A stretch of DNA of 64,000 nucleotides, from contig CM066988.1 of assembly GCA_033977485.1 (NCBI GenBank), positions 140,189,359-140,253,358 on the forward strand, given 5' to 3'. The first letter of the stretch is position 1. Each line of letters starts with the position of its first letter. Both the position numbers and the translations under genes were made by a program. The notes below the pieces were generated by a model. It was not told where the DNA came from and did not search any database. It saw only the letters and a list, made by a program, of their open reading frames with translations. Source of the DNA: Hydrangea macrophylla. Taxonomy: Eukaryota > Streptophyta > Magnoliopsida > Cornales > Hydrangeaceae. Of this stretch, positions 25,476 to 36,621 are shown one piece after another.

Positions 25476-28400
25476 TGTAGACACCCCATTTTGTCGGCTA
25501 TCAGATTTAGGAGACCCATAGCTTGGTGGTTCACAATGATCGTAAAAGACTCAAAAAGACTCCTGGAAGTCAGCTCTATCTCTCAGAATGCTCAGATTGA
25601 CCAAAATGCCCCTGAAAGCCCGAAAACTCCCAGATTTGGTCCCGAAGTTCTGAAAACATGCTATGTCATAAGAAAAATGATAAAATGAGTTTTTAAGTAA
25701 AACTGGATGAAATCGTCAGCTCCCAGAGACCCCCGGAAGTCCCGGAAGTTCCCCGAAAGTCCCCGTTGACCGGTTTGACCAAGGTTTGACCAGGTTTTGA
25801 CCAGAGTTTGACCAAGTTTGACCAAAATCGTCCGAATTCACCGGAATCATTAGAAAAGTATTCAAATGAGTTTTAAAAGAGAATCGAGCGAAAACGTCGG
25901 CTCCTGGGAGCTCCCGGAGGTTCCCAGAACTTCCCGGGAATCCCAGGTTTGACCAGTTTGACCAAGATTTGACTTTGGAATCGGGGCACCGAAACAATTT
26001 TCAAATATTTTTCATGGATACTAGAGGTCAATAGCTTTCCAACGGTATATCGCACATAATTCCTGGATTTAAAACGAATTTATTTTGAATTTCCGAAGGC
26101 GAAAAAGGCGATCAAATCAGCATTTATCGCGAATACCGCAAAACTTTTCAAAGTGACCTATCCCCAAACTGTTTTTTATGTAAAGTAGACTCCATTACCT
26201 TTCCAACGGTATATCACAACCTCAATTTGGAGTTCGTATGCATTTTCTGTGAATTTCGGACGAAATAGGGCCTTTTCGCGAATACCGGAACCTCTGGGGG
26301 CCTAAACATAATTTTCTGGGCTTCTGAGGAGCAGTGCCGCCGCGGCACTGGCCCACTGCCGCCGCGGCACTGGCCCAGTGCCGCCGCGGCACTCAAACCT
26401 CGCAGAGTCCATTTTTGTAATTTTTTTGGGGGTCCAATTTGATTAATTGAAAGCCAAAACGACATAGTTTTATGTTCACAGTTGTTTGGGACCAATGGGA
26501 GTACTTCTAAAACCCCAAAACCACCCCAAATTGGCCTATTTAAACCCCCCATTGCTCTTCATTTTGGGGGGGCCAAGTGCAAAGCTTAAAAAGTTGTAGA
26601 GAAGAAGAGAGATAGAGATAGGTTTAGAAGAGAGAAAGGGAGCTTCTCCCATTGATTTTCCATAAGAAAGTGAGTTTTATTCTTGTTTTCTTCCATCATC
26701 CTTCTATATACTTCACATTCAAAGTCCACTCCAACCCTCATTCTTGAGCATTCATGAGATAGGAAGCTACTTCCATGTCCAAATGTCAAAATCTATGAGT
26801 GAAACACCAAGCTACAAGTCCAAAATCACATTGATTATCATCTATTGATTGCTATTTACTTGCTTTGATTATATATATGTTCATCTCTCCTTATCTCATT
26901 TCTTTTTCTTTTCTTTATTTACTTACTAGTTCATCATCATCTAAGTGATGACATGAAGTTTGGGGTGAGTGAATCCTTATGGATAGTAGCTCTTGACCTC
27001 AAAAACATGTTTGATAGATGATGATCATAACCTCAATACTTCCAAGGTATTCTTGGAATGTATTGAAGTTATGCCCAAAAATAAAATAAATCTCTCCAAC
27101 AATCTTGGAGGTTCTTAAATGATGAGTTTGATGTAGGTATTCTAAGTGGCTATGATCCTTATTGAGTGTTGAAAACATGTTTTCAAAACATCTATTTCAA
27201 AACCCCTCTCAATCCCTCTCATTTGGTTTCAAGAAACAAAACTTTGTTTTCTCCAAAATCTTCAAAACAATGAGTCAAAACAGTGAGTGAGTTGAGTTCA
27301 AAGATTTTTCTAGAACTCAATACTCAACATATGGATACAAGGCCACTTGGAAAGTCTTCCTAACTCATTGGAGAACACCCATGATTTTTGGTTTGACTTG
27401 GAAGTACTTGGAAATGGTCCATTTGGGTCCCAACATTCCTTCCAAACATTCTGTTTTTGCTGTCACAGCAGCTAGGTCAACTTACGACCTCTTTTCCAGA
27501 AAACTTTTCCAAAAGGGGTGGTCCTAACTTATTTTTACCTTAAAATTCAATGTCTTAGGGAACTTTCTGTATAAAATGGGCCTCTAGATCATTAGTTTTC
27601 ATTTTCTAAGATTTTTCAACATTTCAGACGACAGTACGAACTCTGTTTCTGAGTGACCTCTATTGTTTGTGTAATTTCTCTCAATCTGTGATAGTTATTC
27701 AAGATTGGCTTTTTGGGTTGTGTTCTAGACACAATAAGGAACATCTCCATAAAAAATCATGCATTGAAAACATTCCTAACCCCTCTTTTCAAATTCCAAA
27801 AGATCATGCTACTGTTCTGTCCACTATTCACAGCAAGTATACTTTAACTTTCATTCTTTGATTTGATGCTTATATGCATTCCAAATTAGCTCACATCTTA
27901 GGAAGTAGTTCATACTACATTTGTATATATCCCATGTTGATTTAATCCATTCATTCATGCACATTATAGAATTCTAAGTCATTCTAGGAAGCCATGTACA
28001 CAAAACACACTACAACCTTTGCACATTTTAGATACATACATTGCATTCATGCAAGATTTGGGGTTTTTGTAACTCTTAATCTAAGAAGATTATAAGGAAT
28101 GATCATGATCACACGTTCATGCTCCCCTCGACCTAATCATCCTTTCTCATCCGTCCCGGGGATTGAGAGATCTTCTATTCTCAAAGATTAACATGCATCA
28201 TCCTAGCTTGCTAAGCATCCTTGTTTTCTTTGACTATTTGTTTCAAGAACAATTCATGTCCCCCTTTAGATTAGGAAGTCTTGATTATTTGATACATGAT
28301 TAGACTATTTTTCCTAAGTTTATTGGTGTGATCTTTCACTTTACATTGTATGATATTTGACTTAGATCTTATGAATGATATCTTATCTTTAGATCTTCCA

Positions 28401-28764
28401 TTTCAAGTTTCTTATGTGATGTAATATACTATCATAGTATTAATTGCCGAACCATACATAGTATAAGATGATCATTGGGATGCTAATTGAGGCCCGTCGA
28501 AAGACGGGGCGAGTTGAGGGTGTTTTAGTCGCGACAAAGGCTCCTTCCTCTCTCGTACCAAAACCCCGAACCAAGTTCTTTGGTTATGAAGGGCCGGTGC
28601 CCTTTATCCATTTGGGTGAGTCAAATTAGGTTTCTTGGTTCCTTAAAGACCAAGTGGCGACTCTGTATCTGTTTTCAACAGACCTTTCGTTTTCTTTCCT
28701 TGATTCAAATCAATTTCAAAACAATCTCAAACAAGAGAGAAGTGGTCCACTTCCGGTGTCCACA
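25476..28764 (+). repeat. 3' LTR of the Tat-like element
   Basis: It is 3289 bp, collinear with the 5' LTR and nearly identical. It follows the PPT directly and ends at the TSD CCGTG. It carries the same W-box and GC-palindrome clusters. Confidence 0.95.
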
Positions 28765-28769
28765 CCGTG

Positions 28770-29127
28770 TGCGGAGGGATGCGGATACAGGAAGGTAGGG
28801 GTGGGCATTCGGTCGGTTCGAATTCAAACTGTGAAGTTCGGGTAGGGTTGTTCGGGTTTGGGTTGGGCAAAATGATACCGATATCTGAACTGAACTAAAC
28901 TTCAAAAATTCAGTTCGGTTTCCGAACTTTTAGTTCAGGTTCGGGTGAGAAATTCGGGTTATGACCCTAAGCAAACCTATGCAATTAGCAAAGGTATCCT
29001 AAGCAACACACACACACCCTTGATACACACATACTAGGGGTGAATCTTGATTAATCACACAGTCAACATAATAGGGGTGAATCCATCTATCACAACCACA
29101 CACACACTGATACACAGTCACATAGTC

Positions 29128-29167
<40 letters not shown>

Positions 29168-29755
29168 GAGAGTGTGTGAGAGAGAAGTAGAGAGGCATAC
29201 CTTTTGAGAGCTGAGAGTGTCTGAGAGAGACTACTTGGGGAAGGATGAAGAGGGCAGAGGCCCTCGCCGGCGATGAGATCAGAGGGGTTGAACAGGAGGG
29301 GGGAATGTCCAGTCGCTGCCGGAGAAGCTCCCACACACACAGTTGCCGCCGGAGTGGGAGGGAGTCACGCCGTGGCCGGTGGCTCGTCGCTGTCGCTGGA
29401 AAGGGAAGTGAGAGTTAGAGAGAAAAAGGCAAAATTAAAATTTGAATTTGAAAACCTAAGAATCCTAAAAGACTAAAAGTAAAGGCGTATGTTTATTTCG
29501 TATAAATATAAAATCCTTAAGTTCGGTTATTCGGGTCGGTTTGGGTTGGGAGTTTTCTCCCGAAATTCGAACTATACTAATAATTATGGTTCGGTTTCGA
29601 CCCGAACTTAATATGGTTTGGTTTCAACCCGAACTAAATGGAGTTTAAATTTTGGGTTCGGTTCAAAACTTCGGGTTGAACTGAAGTGTGCCCACCCCTA
29701 CAGGAAAATGTGGCAGTTCGATCAGGACCTAAGAGTTCTCGTAAAGGTCATTGAC
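28770..29755 (-). pseudogene. N-terminal gag pieces of the Athila-like element, split by a hAT-like insertion
   Basis: Minus-strand 29755-29701 and 28795-28770 give the gag N-terminus. Removing the insertion and one TSD copy reads LRELLGPDRTATFSCIRI, then PPHTGTF across the Tat-like insertion into 15583. An ATG lies near 29753, one base out of frame, so a small indel has occurred. The 290 bp between here and the PBS is leader with no gene. Confidence 0.65.
28796..29700. mobile_element. Non-autonomous hAT-like element, 905 bp
   Basis: Termini are TAGGGGTGGGCA and its complement TGCCCACCCCTA. The flanks CAGGAAGG (28788-28795) and CAGGAAAA (29701-29708) agree at 6 of 8 positions, fitting an 8-bp hAT TSD with later mutation. 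Subterminal regions are rich in TTCGGTT and CCGAAC repeats, as in hAT elements. Inside are a GA microsatellite (29131-29165) and a GC-rich segment (about 29225-29410). No transposase is present. Confidence 0.75.
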
Positions 29756-30020
29756 CGTCATCGATGAGGTCATGCCTATTTTCTCCTTATTGGCTCTCTG
29801 TGTCAGACATTAGATTAGAAGTAGACGGAGTAAAAATGGGATTATCAACACTATTTATGGAATTTTCAAATAAATTTGTGACGAAAGCTTCAGTGGAGTC
29901 AAAGGACATAGAATGACACAAACAACACAGTTTGTGTTCTGAAGAACGAAAAGAAAAAGAAAAAATAGAAATAGGATAAGGAAAAATCGGATGAATCTAA
30001 AATCCCTGGCCTTCGTTACC

Positions 30021-30039
30021 GTCCCCGGCAACGGCGCCA
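30021..30039 (-). other. Primer-binding site of the Athila-like element
   Basis: The minus strand reads TGGCGCCGTTGCCGGGGAC, six bases inside the 5' LTR. This is the PBS form common in plant Athila/Tat elements and fixes the orientation of the element. Confidence 0.85.
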
Positions 30040-30045
30040 AAAACT

Positions 30046-31617
30046 TGACACGACTGGAAATGTGTTCTTAAAAAAATAAGTTCAAGTGTAAACGGTCGCG
30101 TCGAGTTATAACCGGTAAGACCGAATCATTTTCCCAAGAGACGGAATTGAGGAGAAGAATACTAGATTGAATCCTAAAGAGAAAAAGATGATTTCTTATA
30201 GAGTGGAGATTCTAACGGCCCTATAGAAAAAGAAACAAATTAAAATAAAGTGATTACTTAATTAGATGGAACTAAAAACTGTGTTTTGAAATTAAATGTG
30301 AAAAAGGGTTGGGAACATGTGAGTCCACAAGGTACCAGCCACTACCATGATTTAACAAAAACGAACAACCGGGGTTTTCTTCTTTTAGTATTCCATATTT
30401 CGAAATTGATCAAGTAAAACATTCTAGACACTAAGTGTGTGAATTTCACATACTTAGTGGTTCAACTACCTCACTTATTATGAAGGACTGGAATTAAACT
30501 AACTAACTCTAAATCGAGTATGGATAATTGACATGTTCGTCATAAGTGCTCATTGAGTTAATTAATCGAAAGAGCTTTTATTTCAAAACAGATTGCAATT
30601 TGAACTTAAAAAGATCAATTTGGACTTAGTTTCTGAAATAGAAGTTGCTGGAATACAAAAAGGATTCTGCCCAAGTCATAAGCATACCAATCGATTGGGA
30701 TGTTTGTCAATCGATTGGCATGAAATGACCTTCAATCGATTGGTTAAAATACCAATCGATTCACTTGGAACCTATAGCAATCGATTGGACTCTGTTTCCA
30801 ATCGATTGCCATTGATTCTCAAACAGAATCATAGCAATGGCTGGGAACAATGTTTCCTTACATTATTCCCAACCAGAACTCTAAGCTAGCATGTTTAGAA
30901 TTACGTGAATGAAAATAGATTAAAAATTGTAACCTAACATAGACATAGATTTAAACCATAAAACTAGAAATTTCAAAATCAAGCTAAGGCTATGATAATG
31001 CTTACAATCAAATCAATTCTAAAGCAGCAAAATAAAGAGGAGTAAACCTGAGTTGAACTAAATTTGAAAAGAAATTTCTTCAGTTTAAATCTTGTCTTAA
31101 TCCAAAAAATTGAGAAATCCTACAAAAGCAATGCACAATGAGCCAACCCCCTCCTCTTTTTCACTTCCCTCTATATATAGTGTAATATCCACGAGCTGAA
31201 GGTGTCTAGGTTCATTCTATAATGGCTGGTCGTCGTCCTAATTGCTGAGATCTTGCACCATTAACGCAGATTGATTCCAGCTTTCACCAATCGATTGACA
31301 AAAATATTAATCGATTGGTAAAAATTCCAATCGATTGGTAAAAATACCAATCGATTAATTATGGAAATATGTCAATCGATTGGTATCCAAACTTCATCTT
31401 CTTGTTTCTTGATCTATTCCTTTCAACTTGTTATTCATTCAAACTTCAGAACCTGCATTCAAAGAGCTAAACACAGCAACATACCACGAAAAGCACATTA
31501 TTGTGTAAAGAAATGAATTAAAACACAAGAGCAGATTAAACTAGAGAAATGGGGTTAAGTTTATCCAATTCTTCCTCTTTATCGGGCCAATTATTCTATA
31601 AATATCAGCCCTCATCA
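30046..31617 (-). repeat. 5' LTR of the Athila-like element
   Basis: It is 1572 bp with ends TGACAC...CTCATCA in plus coordinates. It is collinear with the interrupted LTR at 3106-7166. CAATCGATTG clusters lie at about 30687-30810 and 31288-31385. Confidence 0.92.
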
Positions 31618-32620
31618 CCGATGTATGGGGACCGTCTACAGTTTCATCACTTGGAGGCTTGAGATACTATGTGACTTTCATTGACGATTGTTCCTGGAAG
31701 GTATAGGTTTATTTTTTGAAGAATGAATCAGATGTCTTTTGTACTTTTAGGAAGTAGAAAGTCTTGGTGGAGAATGAAATGGGTTTAAAGGTTAAATGTG
31801 TTAGATCCGACAATGGAGGGAGTATAAAGACAGAGTATAAAGACAGAGAGTTCAAACAATGGAATAAGGATGGAAAAGACTATTCCAAGGACCCCGCAGC
31901 AAAATGACGTTGCCGAACACATGAACAGAACTTTGAATGAATAAGCCAGAAGTACGAGGATACATTCTAGGTTGCCCAAAATGTTTTGGGCAGATGTAGT
32001 TAGCACGGTTGCACACCTTATCAATCGCGGACCATCAGTTCCTTTGGATGGGAGGCTACCGGAAGAGGTTTTGTGAGGGAAAGAGGTAAATCTTTCTTAT
32101 TTGTGTGTGTATGGTTGTGTTTCATATGTGCATATTGATTCTAAAGCTAGGAACAAGCTGGACCCTAAATCAAGGAAGTGCATTTTTATTGGTTATGGCA
32201 CGGATAAGTTCCGGTATTGGTTTTGGAATGACCAAAATCGAAAAATCATTAGAAGCAAAGATGTCGTATTTAATGAGAAGGTGATGTACAAGGATAGGAT
32301 GGGTTCAGAGTCAAGCAGAACAGAAGCTCAAGTTGAAAAGACTGGGTATGTTGACCTAGAGGAGCCCTCAGAAATTGAAGATTTTGGAGATGAGAACACA
32401 CTGACAAACATAGTTTCGCGGCAAGAGCCGGTCACACCGGATTCTATGGTGAGGCGGTCTTCCAAAGTTCTTAGACCTACACAGAGGTATTCTCCATCTT
32501 TGTATTATTCGTTATTGACAGATAATGGTGAACCAGAAATTAAGTTATGAAGAAGCTCTACAAGTGGATGATTTGGTCAAGTAGGAGTTAGCCATGAAAG
32601 ATGAGATGGACTCACTCATG
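31618..32620 (+). pseudogene. Ty1/copia fragment: integrase core and C-terminal region
   Basis: This continues the copia frame broken at 3105. The integrase core is readable as VTFIDDCSWK and VRSDNGGS, the two catalytic Asp contexts, then TPQQNDVAEHMNRTL. The segment around 31825-31850 carries a short duplication and an in-frame stop interrupts it (31754-31756). The open stretch 32101-32550 covers the integrase C-terminal part (SRKCIFIGYGTDKFRYW). The reading stops at the hAT-like insertion at 32621 and resumes at 36630. Inactive. Confidence 0.88.
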
Positions 32621-33057
32621 TAGGACCGTTAAAAAAAATCGTGAACCCGAACCGACCGACCAAACTGGACCGAAAATGTTGATATGTCGGCGTAACGGTC
32701 CGTGGTCAGTTCACTATTAGTAAAAAACCGATTGATTGGTTTGGTTCACAGGATAAGAAAGTTGTAGACCGAGCTCGACCACGTCGACCGAACATATCTT
32801 GCATATAAATACTACTCTGAGGATTTCCCTAACCATAAATATAAATACTACTTTAAGTACATTTCATTTCCCTTCCCAATACATTGACAGACTCATAGAG
32901 TCACTAAAACTATGTGTGTGTCAGTGTGTGAGTTGGTCTGCAGTGAGCCCATGTGAAAATCTGATTAAAAGTAGGAATAAGATAAATAAAAAACTAAAAG
33001 TGATGAAAGACTCATCAAAGCAAAAGCTGCAAAACAAAGTGACTGTTAAAGTCAAAA

Positions 33058-33095
<38 letters not shown>

Positions 33096-33495
33096 AAGGG
33101 AAGTGCGCTAGGTTTTAAAACCCCAACTGCGTTTACCTTTACATTATTTGTTTTGAACAAATTCACTATCTCTCTTCTCTCCGATTACAAGATAAGCACC
33201 CGCACACACACACACACACACTCTCTCTCTCTATGAATATGTAAATCCTTGAAAGAGTTTTGGATTTTGATTGAGTTTGGTTCTTGAATCTTGAACAACT
33301 ATCATAAGATTTCAACATTTCTTGAGTTATCTTTTCTTGAATACCTAAATTCTTTTCTTTTGGGTCTGAATCTTGAAATAGTTTTTTTTTTGTTTGAATT
33401 TATTCAATTAATTTGACAAATTTGTAGTGTTTGTGCAATATAAACACAATCTAACAATAAATCTCTAAATCACTTTCTTTTGGCTCTGAATCTTG

Positions 33496-33530
<35 letters not shown>

Positions 33531-36500
33531 GTTTAAATTTTTATGTGATCTGTAGTGTTTGTGCAATATAAACACAATCTAAAAATAATTTGTAGTGTTC
33601 CATCCTATTTATTCCACCATTTGTTTTGTAGAAACTAGCAGCCTCTGTGCCAAAATTTCAGTCTCTCCATTGCCAACCAAAACCAACCAGAACCAATCAA
33701 AAATCAACGCCCCAAAATCGAGTAGAACCGACCATCAGTTTGGTCAGTTTCAGTTGCCTAGTAAGGGAAACCGAAGACTTCGGTTCGGTTGAAAAATGTC
33801 CCCCAAACCGAACGATATACACCCCTACTGTAATAACCTGCATTTTCATTTATTTGCATTGTCATATTTAATAGACATTGTCTGCTTTTATTTTAATTAC
33901 CATTCTCATGTGTTAAAATCTTGTGACTTGTGTTATTTCATATTAAAATTCTTTTGGGGTCGAATTGCAATTTTATAAAATTTAGCAACACCTGTGTTAG
34001 ATTTCAAAACTGTATTTCAAAACGGTGAAAATAGTTTCTTTTGACTCAAACAGTATTTTTATAAAATCGGGAAATCATTTCCTACATTAAAATGAATTTT
34101 CTGCATTTTTGTGGTGATCAGCGTGCCGCGAAAAATACCAGTTTGTGTCCTAAACTGTCCGCGCTGTGCTAAACTTCCACAGATTTTGGAAGTGATGTAA
34201 AGCAAGATTTGACATTTGCTTTATTTCTAATTATGGAAACTAATCATTGGTTAAGGCATTGTTTGGGAATGCTTTGTGTGTATATGTTTATGTTGTGCCC
34301 ATAAGCTTCTTTCCCAAACAACATCAAACTGCCCCCTACTAATCTATGTTGCCCCTTCAAAATCTGAATGTATGTATATACGTATATACATATATGTGAA
34401 TAGGTGTATTTAGTTAAAATTGAAATCAAATCTTTTGTTGAGTGTTTAAGGTTTTTCTTGGCCTCCAAGTTCAACCATTCTAACTCTTTATAATCTCAAC
34501 ATCCCACACATTCTACTCATTCTGCACTAAACATACAGAGAGAAAAGAGAAAGTTGAGAGTTCATAGCTACTGAAATTCTTAGAGGGAGAAAGCTACACA
34601 AAACTCCATAGCTCTAGCTTGAAGTGGTCCTATTTTGATTTTCTCTCTCAATCTATTACTTCTATCTTCAATCTGTGAGTATTACTAACTCACATAGAAT
34701 GTAATTTATCTTTTATTTACTGTTTTGAATAGTTAATTTAAGGATCACCATTGTTGATCTTATGTTTGAACCTCCATAGCTTTGAAATCAAGATTTTTCA
34801 AACTCAACCAAAATCCGTTTTCTTAGATAATTATGATAGATTACATGTTGTAGATGCCATGTTTAAAGTTTTAAAACTCAATTTGTTCATATGAAAAAGT
34901 ATATTAAGATTGAAGTTTTGTTAACTTTTAGTTTTTCATAAAATTCAAGAGTTATAGATTGATTCATGTTAAATTGATTTCATATTCTTAATCCTTATTG
35001 AAAAACAAAGAATTTCAAATATTACATGCCCTATTTGCTTCCAGATTTGAAAATGGGTCAAAAAGACACCTTAAAACTGAAACAGAGTAGTTTTGACGAA
35101 GAAGATGAAGACTCTGCAAAAACTCGCACGCGTGATCGCGCGAGTGGCCCGCGCGAGCGACCCCTCGCAAGAGCGGCCCGCGCCCGCGAGCTGTATATTT
35201 TCAGGCAGACAGAAAAGGTTTTAAAAAGAAAACGGAAAAGAGGCATATCGCGCGAGCGACCTTCTCACGAGCGAGTCGCGCGCGCGACTTCTGGCAGTTC
35301 CTAGTTTTTGCTTGTCTTGTGTTAAAGAACTGCTTGGGTGATATTTTATGAACTGTTAAAGCTCTGTTTGGGAAATTTACTAAAACAGGATCCTATTTGG
35401 GTATGTTTGGACGATTAAAACATTGTATTGTGACTTATCAATCCCCGTACGCACGTCGTTTATATAATTCAATAATTTGCCTCATGTTTTAAAGTTTCAT
35501 GACATACATGTGGAGTCAGTTGTACATGCATGATGAGTGTGAATGTTGGTCAGTATGGAAAAGAGTAATGGTCAGTGTGGCATAGTGAGAGCGGTTGAGT
35601 ATGTGTTGTGGACATTCCCTGGTAAGTGAGTACCAAAGTGTGTTATGATTGAGATTGGGGCGAGGGTGTCTTTAAAATGCGACGGTGGCAAAATTGGACA
35701 TTCCCTGACGACCATGGTAGCGTCAAAGTGTGTGAAGCCGAACTTGGACATTCCCTGGCACCCATGGTAGTGCTAAAGTGTGGCCTACGGACACTCCCTG
35801 ATACCCGAGTCTGGATACTGCGTGAGGGTTCCTCTGGTATTTTCATGGCGGATTAGGTATTAAAGTGTGAGGCATTGGACACTCCCTGGTACCCCGGACC
35901 AAAGTGTGAGGCAAACTGGACATTCCCTGGCACCCCTTTGCTAAAGTGTGGCTATCGGAGTATTTCAAAGATACTAGTGTGTGATAGTGGATTGTTGGGT
36001 CTTGTCGAGAGAAAAGAGTCGGTAAGATGAGATGGTGCATTGTTCTTATACACGGTCACATATATGTGAATCATATCTTTTAAATAATATTGTACTTGTT
36101 TCCTAAAATGAAACTCCTTGCTTTAATATAAACTTGTTGAATTAATCGAGAAATGGAAAGAGGTAAATGAGTATGTTTTACATTCAAAGTTATGTTTTTA
36201 ATACTCACCAGCTTCTTGAAGCTGACGGCGTTGATGCGCCCTGGACATTCGTGTTCAGGCTTTTCAGGTTATGACTACGCGGGACCTTATGACTATGCAA
36301 ACTGAGAACGGCTACTTTTGGAAGATAAAATTGTTATTAATATTCCATGCTTTAATTTATGAACTGTTTTGTATTAAGGATAACTGTAAAAGACGTTAAG
36401 TTATTGTTTTGTTTTAAGGCGGCTTGTGCCTTAGTAGACCCCGTACTGTAATATGTAATAAGTTAGAAAAATTTTGTAAGCCTTGATTGCTCAACTCTGA

Positions 36501-36621
36501 TTATATGTTTTTGTTGTTGACGTTTGGGACGGAATCGATCCTTCAAACTGTCGCGACCTATGAGTCCATAAAGGAAATTAAACGCTTTCCATATTTATGC
36601 TACATCGGGGTGTGACACCTA
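32621..36621. mobile_element. hAT-like non-autonomous element, 1.2 kb net, split by a solo LTR
   Basis: The perfect 8-bp TSD CACTCATG flanks it (32613-32620 and 36622-36629). The left end TAGGACCG and right end CACCCCTA are the imperfect terminal repeat. Subterminal CCGAACC motifs are present. Inside are a poly-A run (33061-33092), CA, CT and TA microsatellites, and an imperfect internal duplication of about 110 bp (33350-33590). No transposase. The open frame 32799-33236 is built on the A-run and is not a gene. Confidence 0.85.
33829..36617 (+). mobile_element. Solo LTR, family A, 2789 bp
   Basis: It begins TGTAATAACCTGC, ends GGGGTGTGACA and has the perfect TSD CCTAC (33824-33828 and 36618-36622). 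It is closely related to 9101-12057. It carries the minisatellite GGACATTCCCTGGCACCC (six degenerate copies, 35612-35970), a CG-rich palindromic tract (35125-35290) and the CTGACGGCGTTGATGCGCCC block. No internal domain. Confidence 0.93.

Larger units (their letters stand above)
15584..28764 (+). mobile_element. Young Tat-like Ty3/gypsy LTR element with gag only
   Basis: Two 3289-bp LTRs start TGTAGACACCCC and end GGTGTCCACA. The perfect TSD CCGTG lies at 15579-15583 and 28765-28769. Between the LTRs are a PBS (18876-18893), tandem repeats, one intact gag ORF (20368-21639), a long repeat-rich untranslated region and a PPT (25460-25475). No protease, RT, RNase H or integrase can be seen in any frame. 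The gag type (CDYHQDQGHETDNC knuckle) and PBS fit the Tat lineage (Ogre/Retand group). By eye the LTRs differ at only two sites with no indel, so insertion was recent. It is a non-autonomous element that presumably depends on a pol-bearing relative elsewhere. Confidence 0.93.
3106..31617 (-). mobile_element. Athila-like Ty3/gypsy LTR retrotransposon, pol-less, with nested insertions
   Basis: The element starts TGACACGACTGG at 3106 and ends CTCATCA at 31617. It is flanked by the perfect 5-bp TSD CCGAT (3101-3105 and 31618-31622). Both LTRs, a PBS next to the right LTR (30021-30039), gag (about 29755 down to 14045) and an env-like ORF (13721 down to 12158) place it on the minus strand. PBS type, the VVTVLKSGKE motif at the gag C-terminus (compare LRSGK) and the downstream ORF fit Athila/Tat-group elements. 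No protease, reverse transcriptase, RNase H or integrase is present: gag ends about 320 bp before the next ORF. Four later insertions interrupt it (3767-6233, 9101-12057, 15584-28764, 28796-29700). The LTRs differ by many substitutions and a 16-bp indel, so it is much older than the Tat-like element inside it. Confidence 0.88.

Noticed and set aside
15584..28764. Two identical 3.3-kb blocks as a segmental duplication
   Set aside because: They start TG and end CA, flank a PBS and PPT, and have a 5-bp TSD, so they are LTRs.
32799..33236. 145-residue frame with a poly-Lys run
   Set aside because: It is created by the A-tract and CA/CT microsatellites of a hAT-like element, with no domain.
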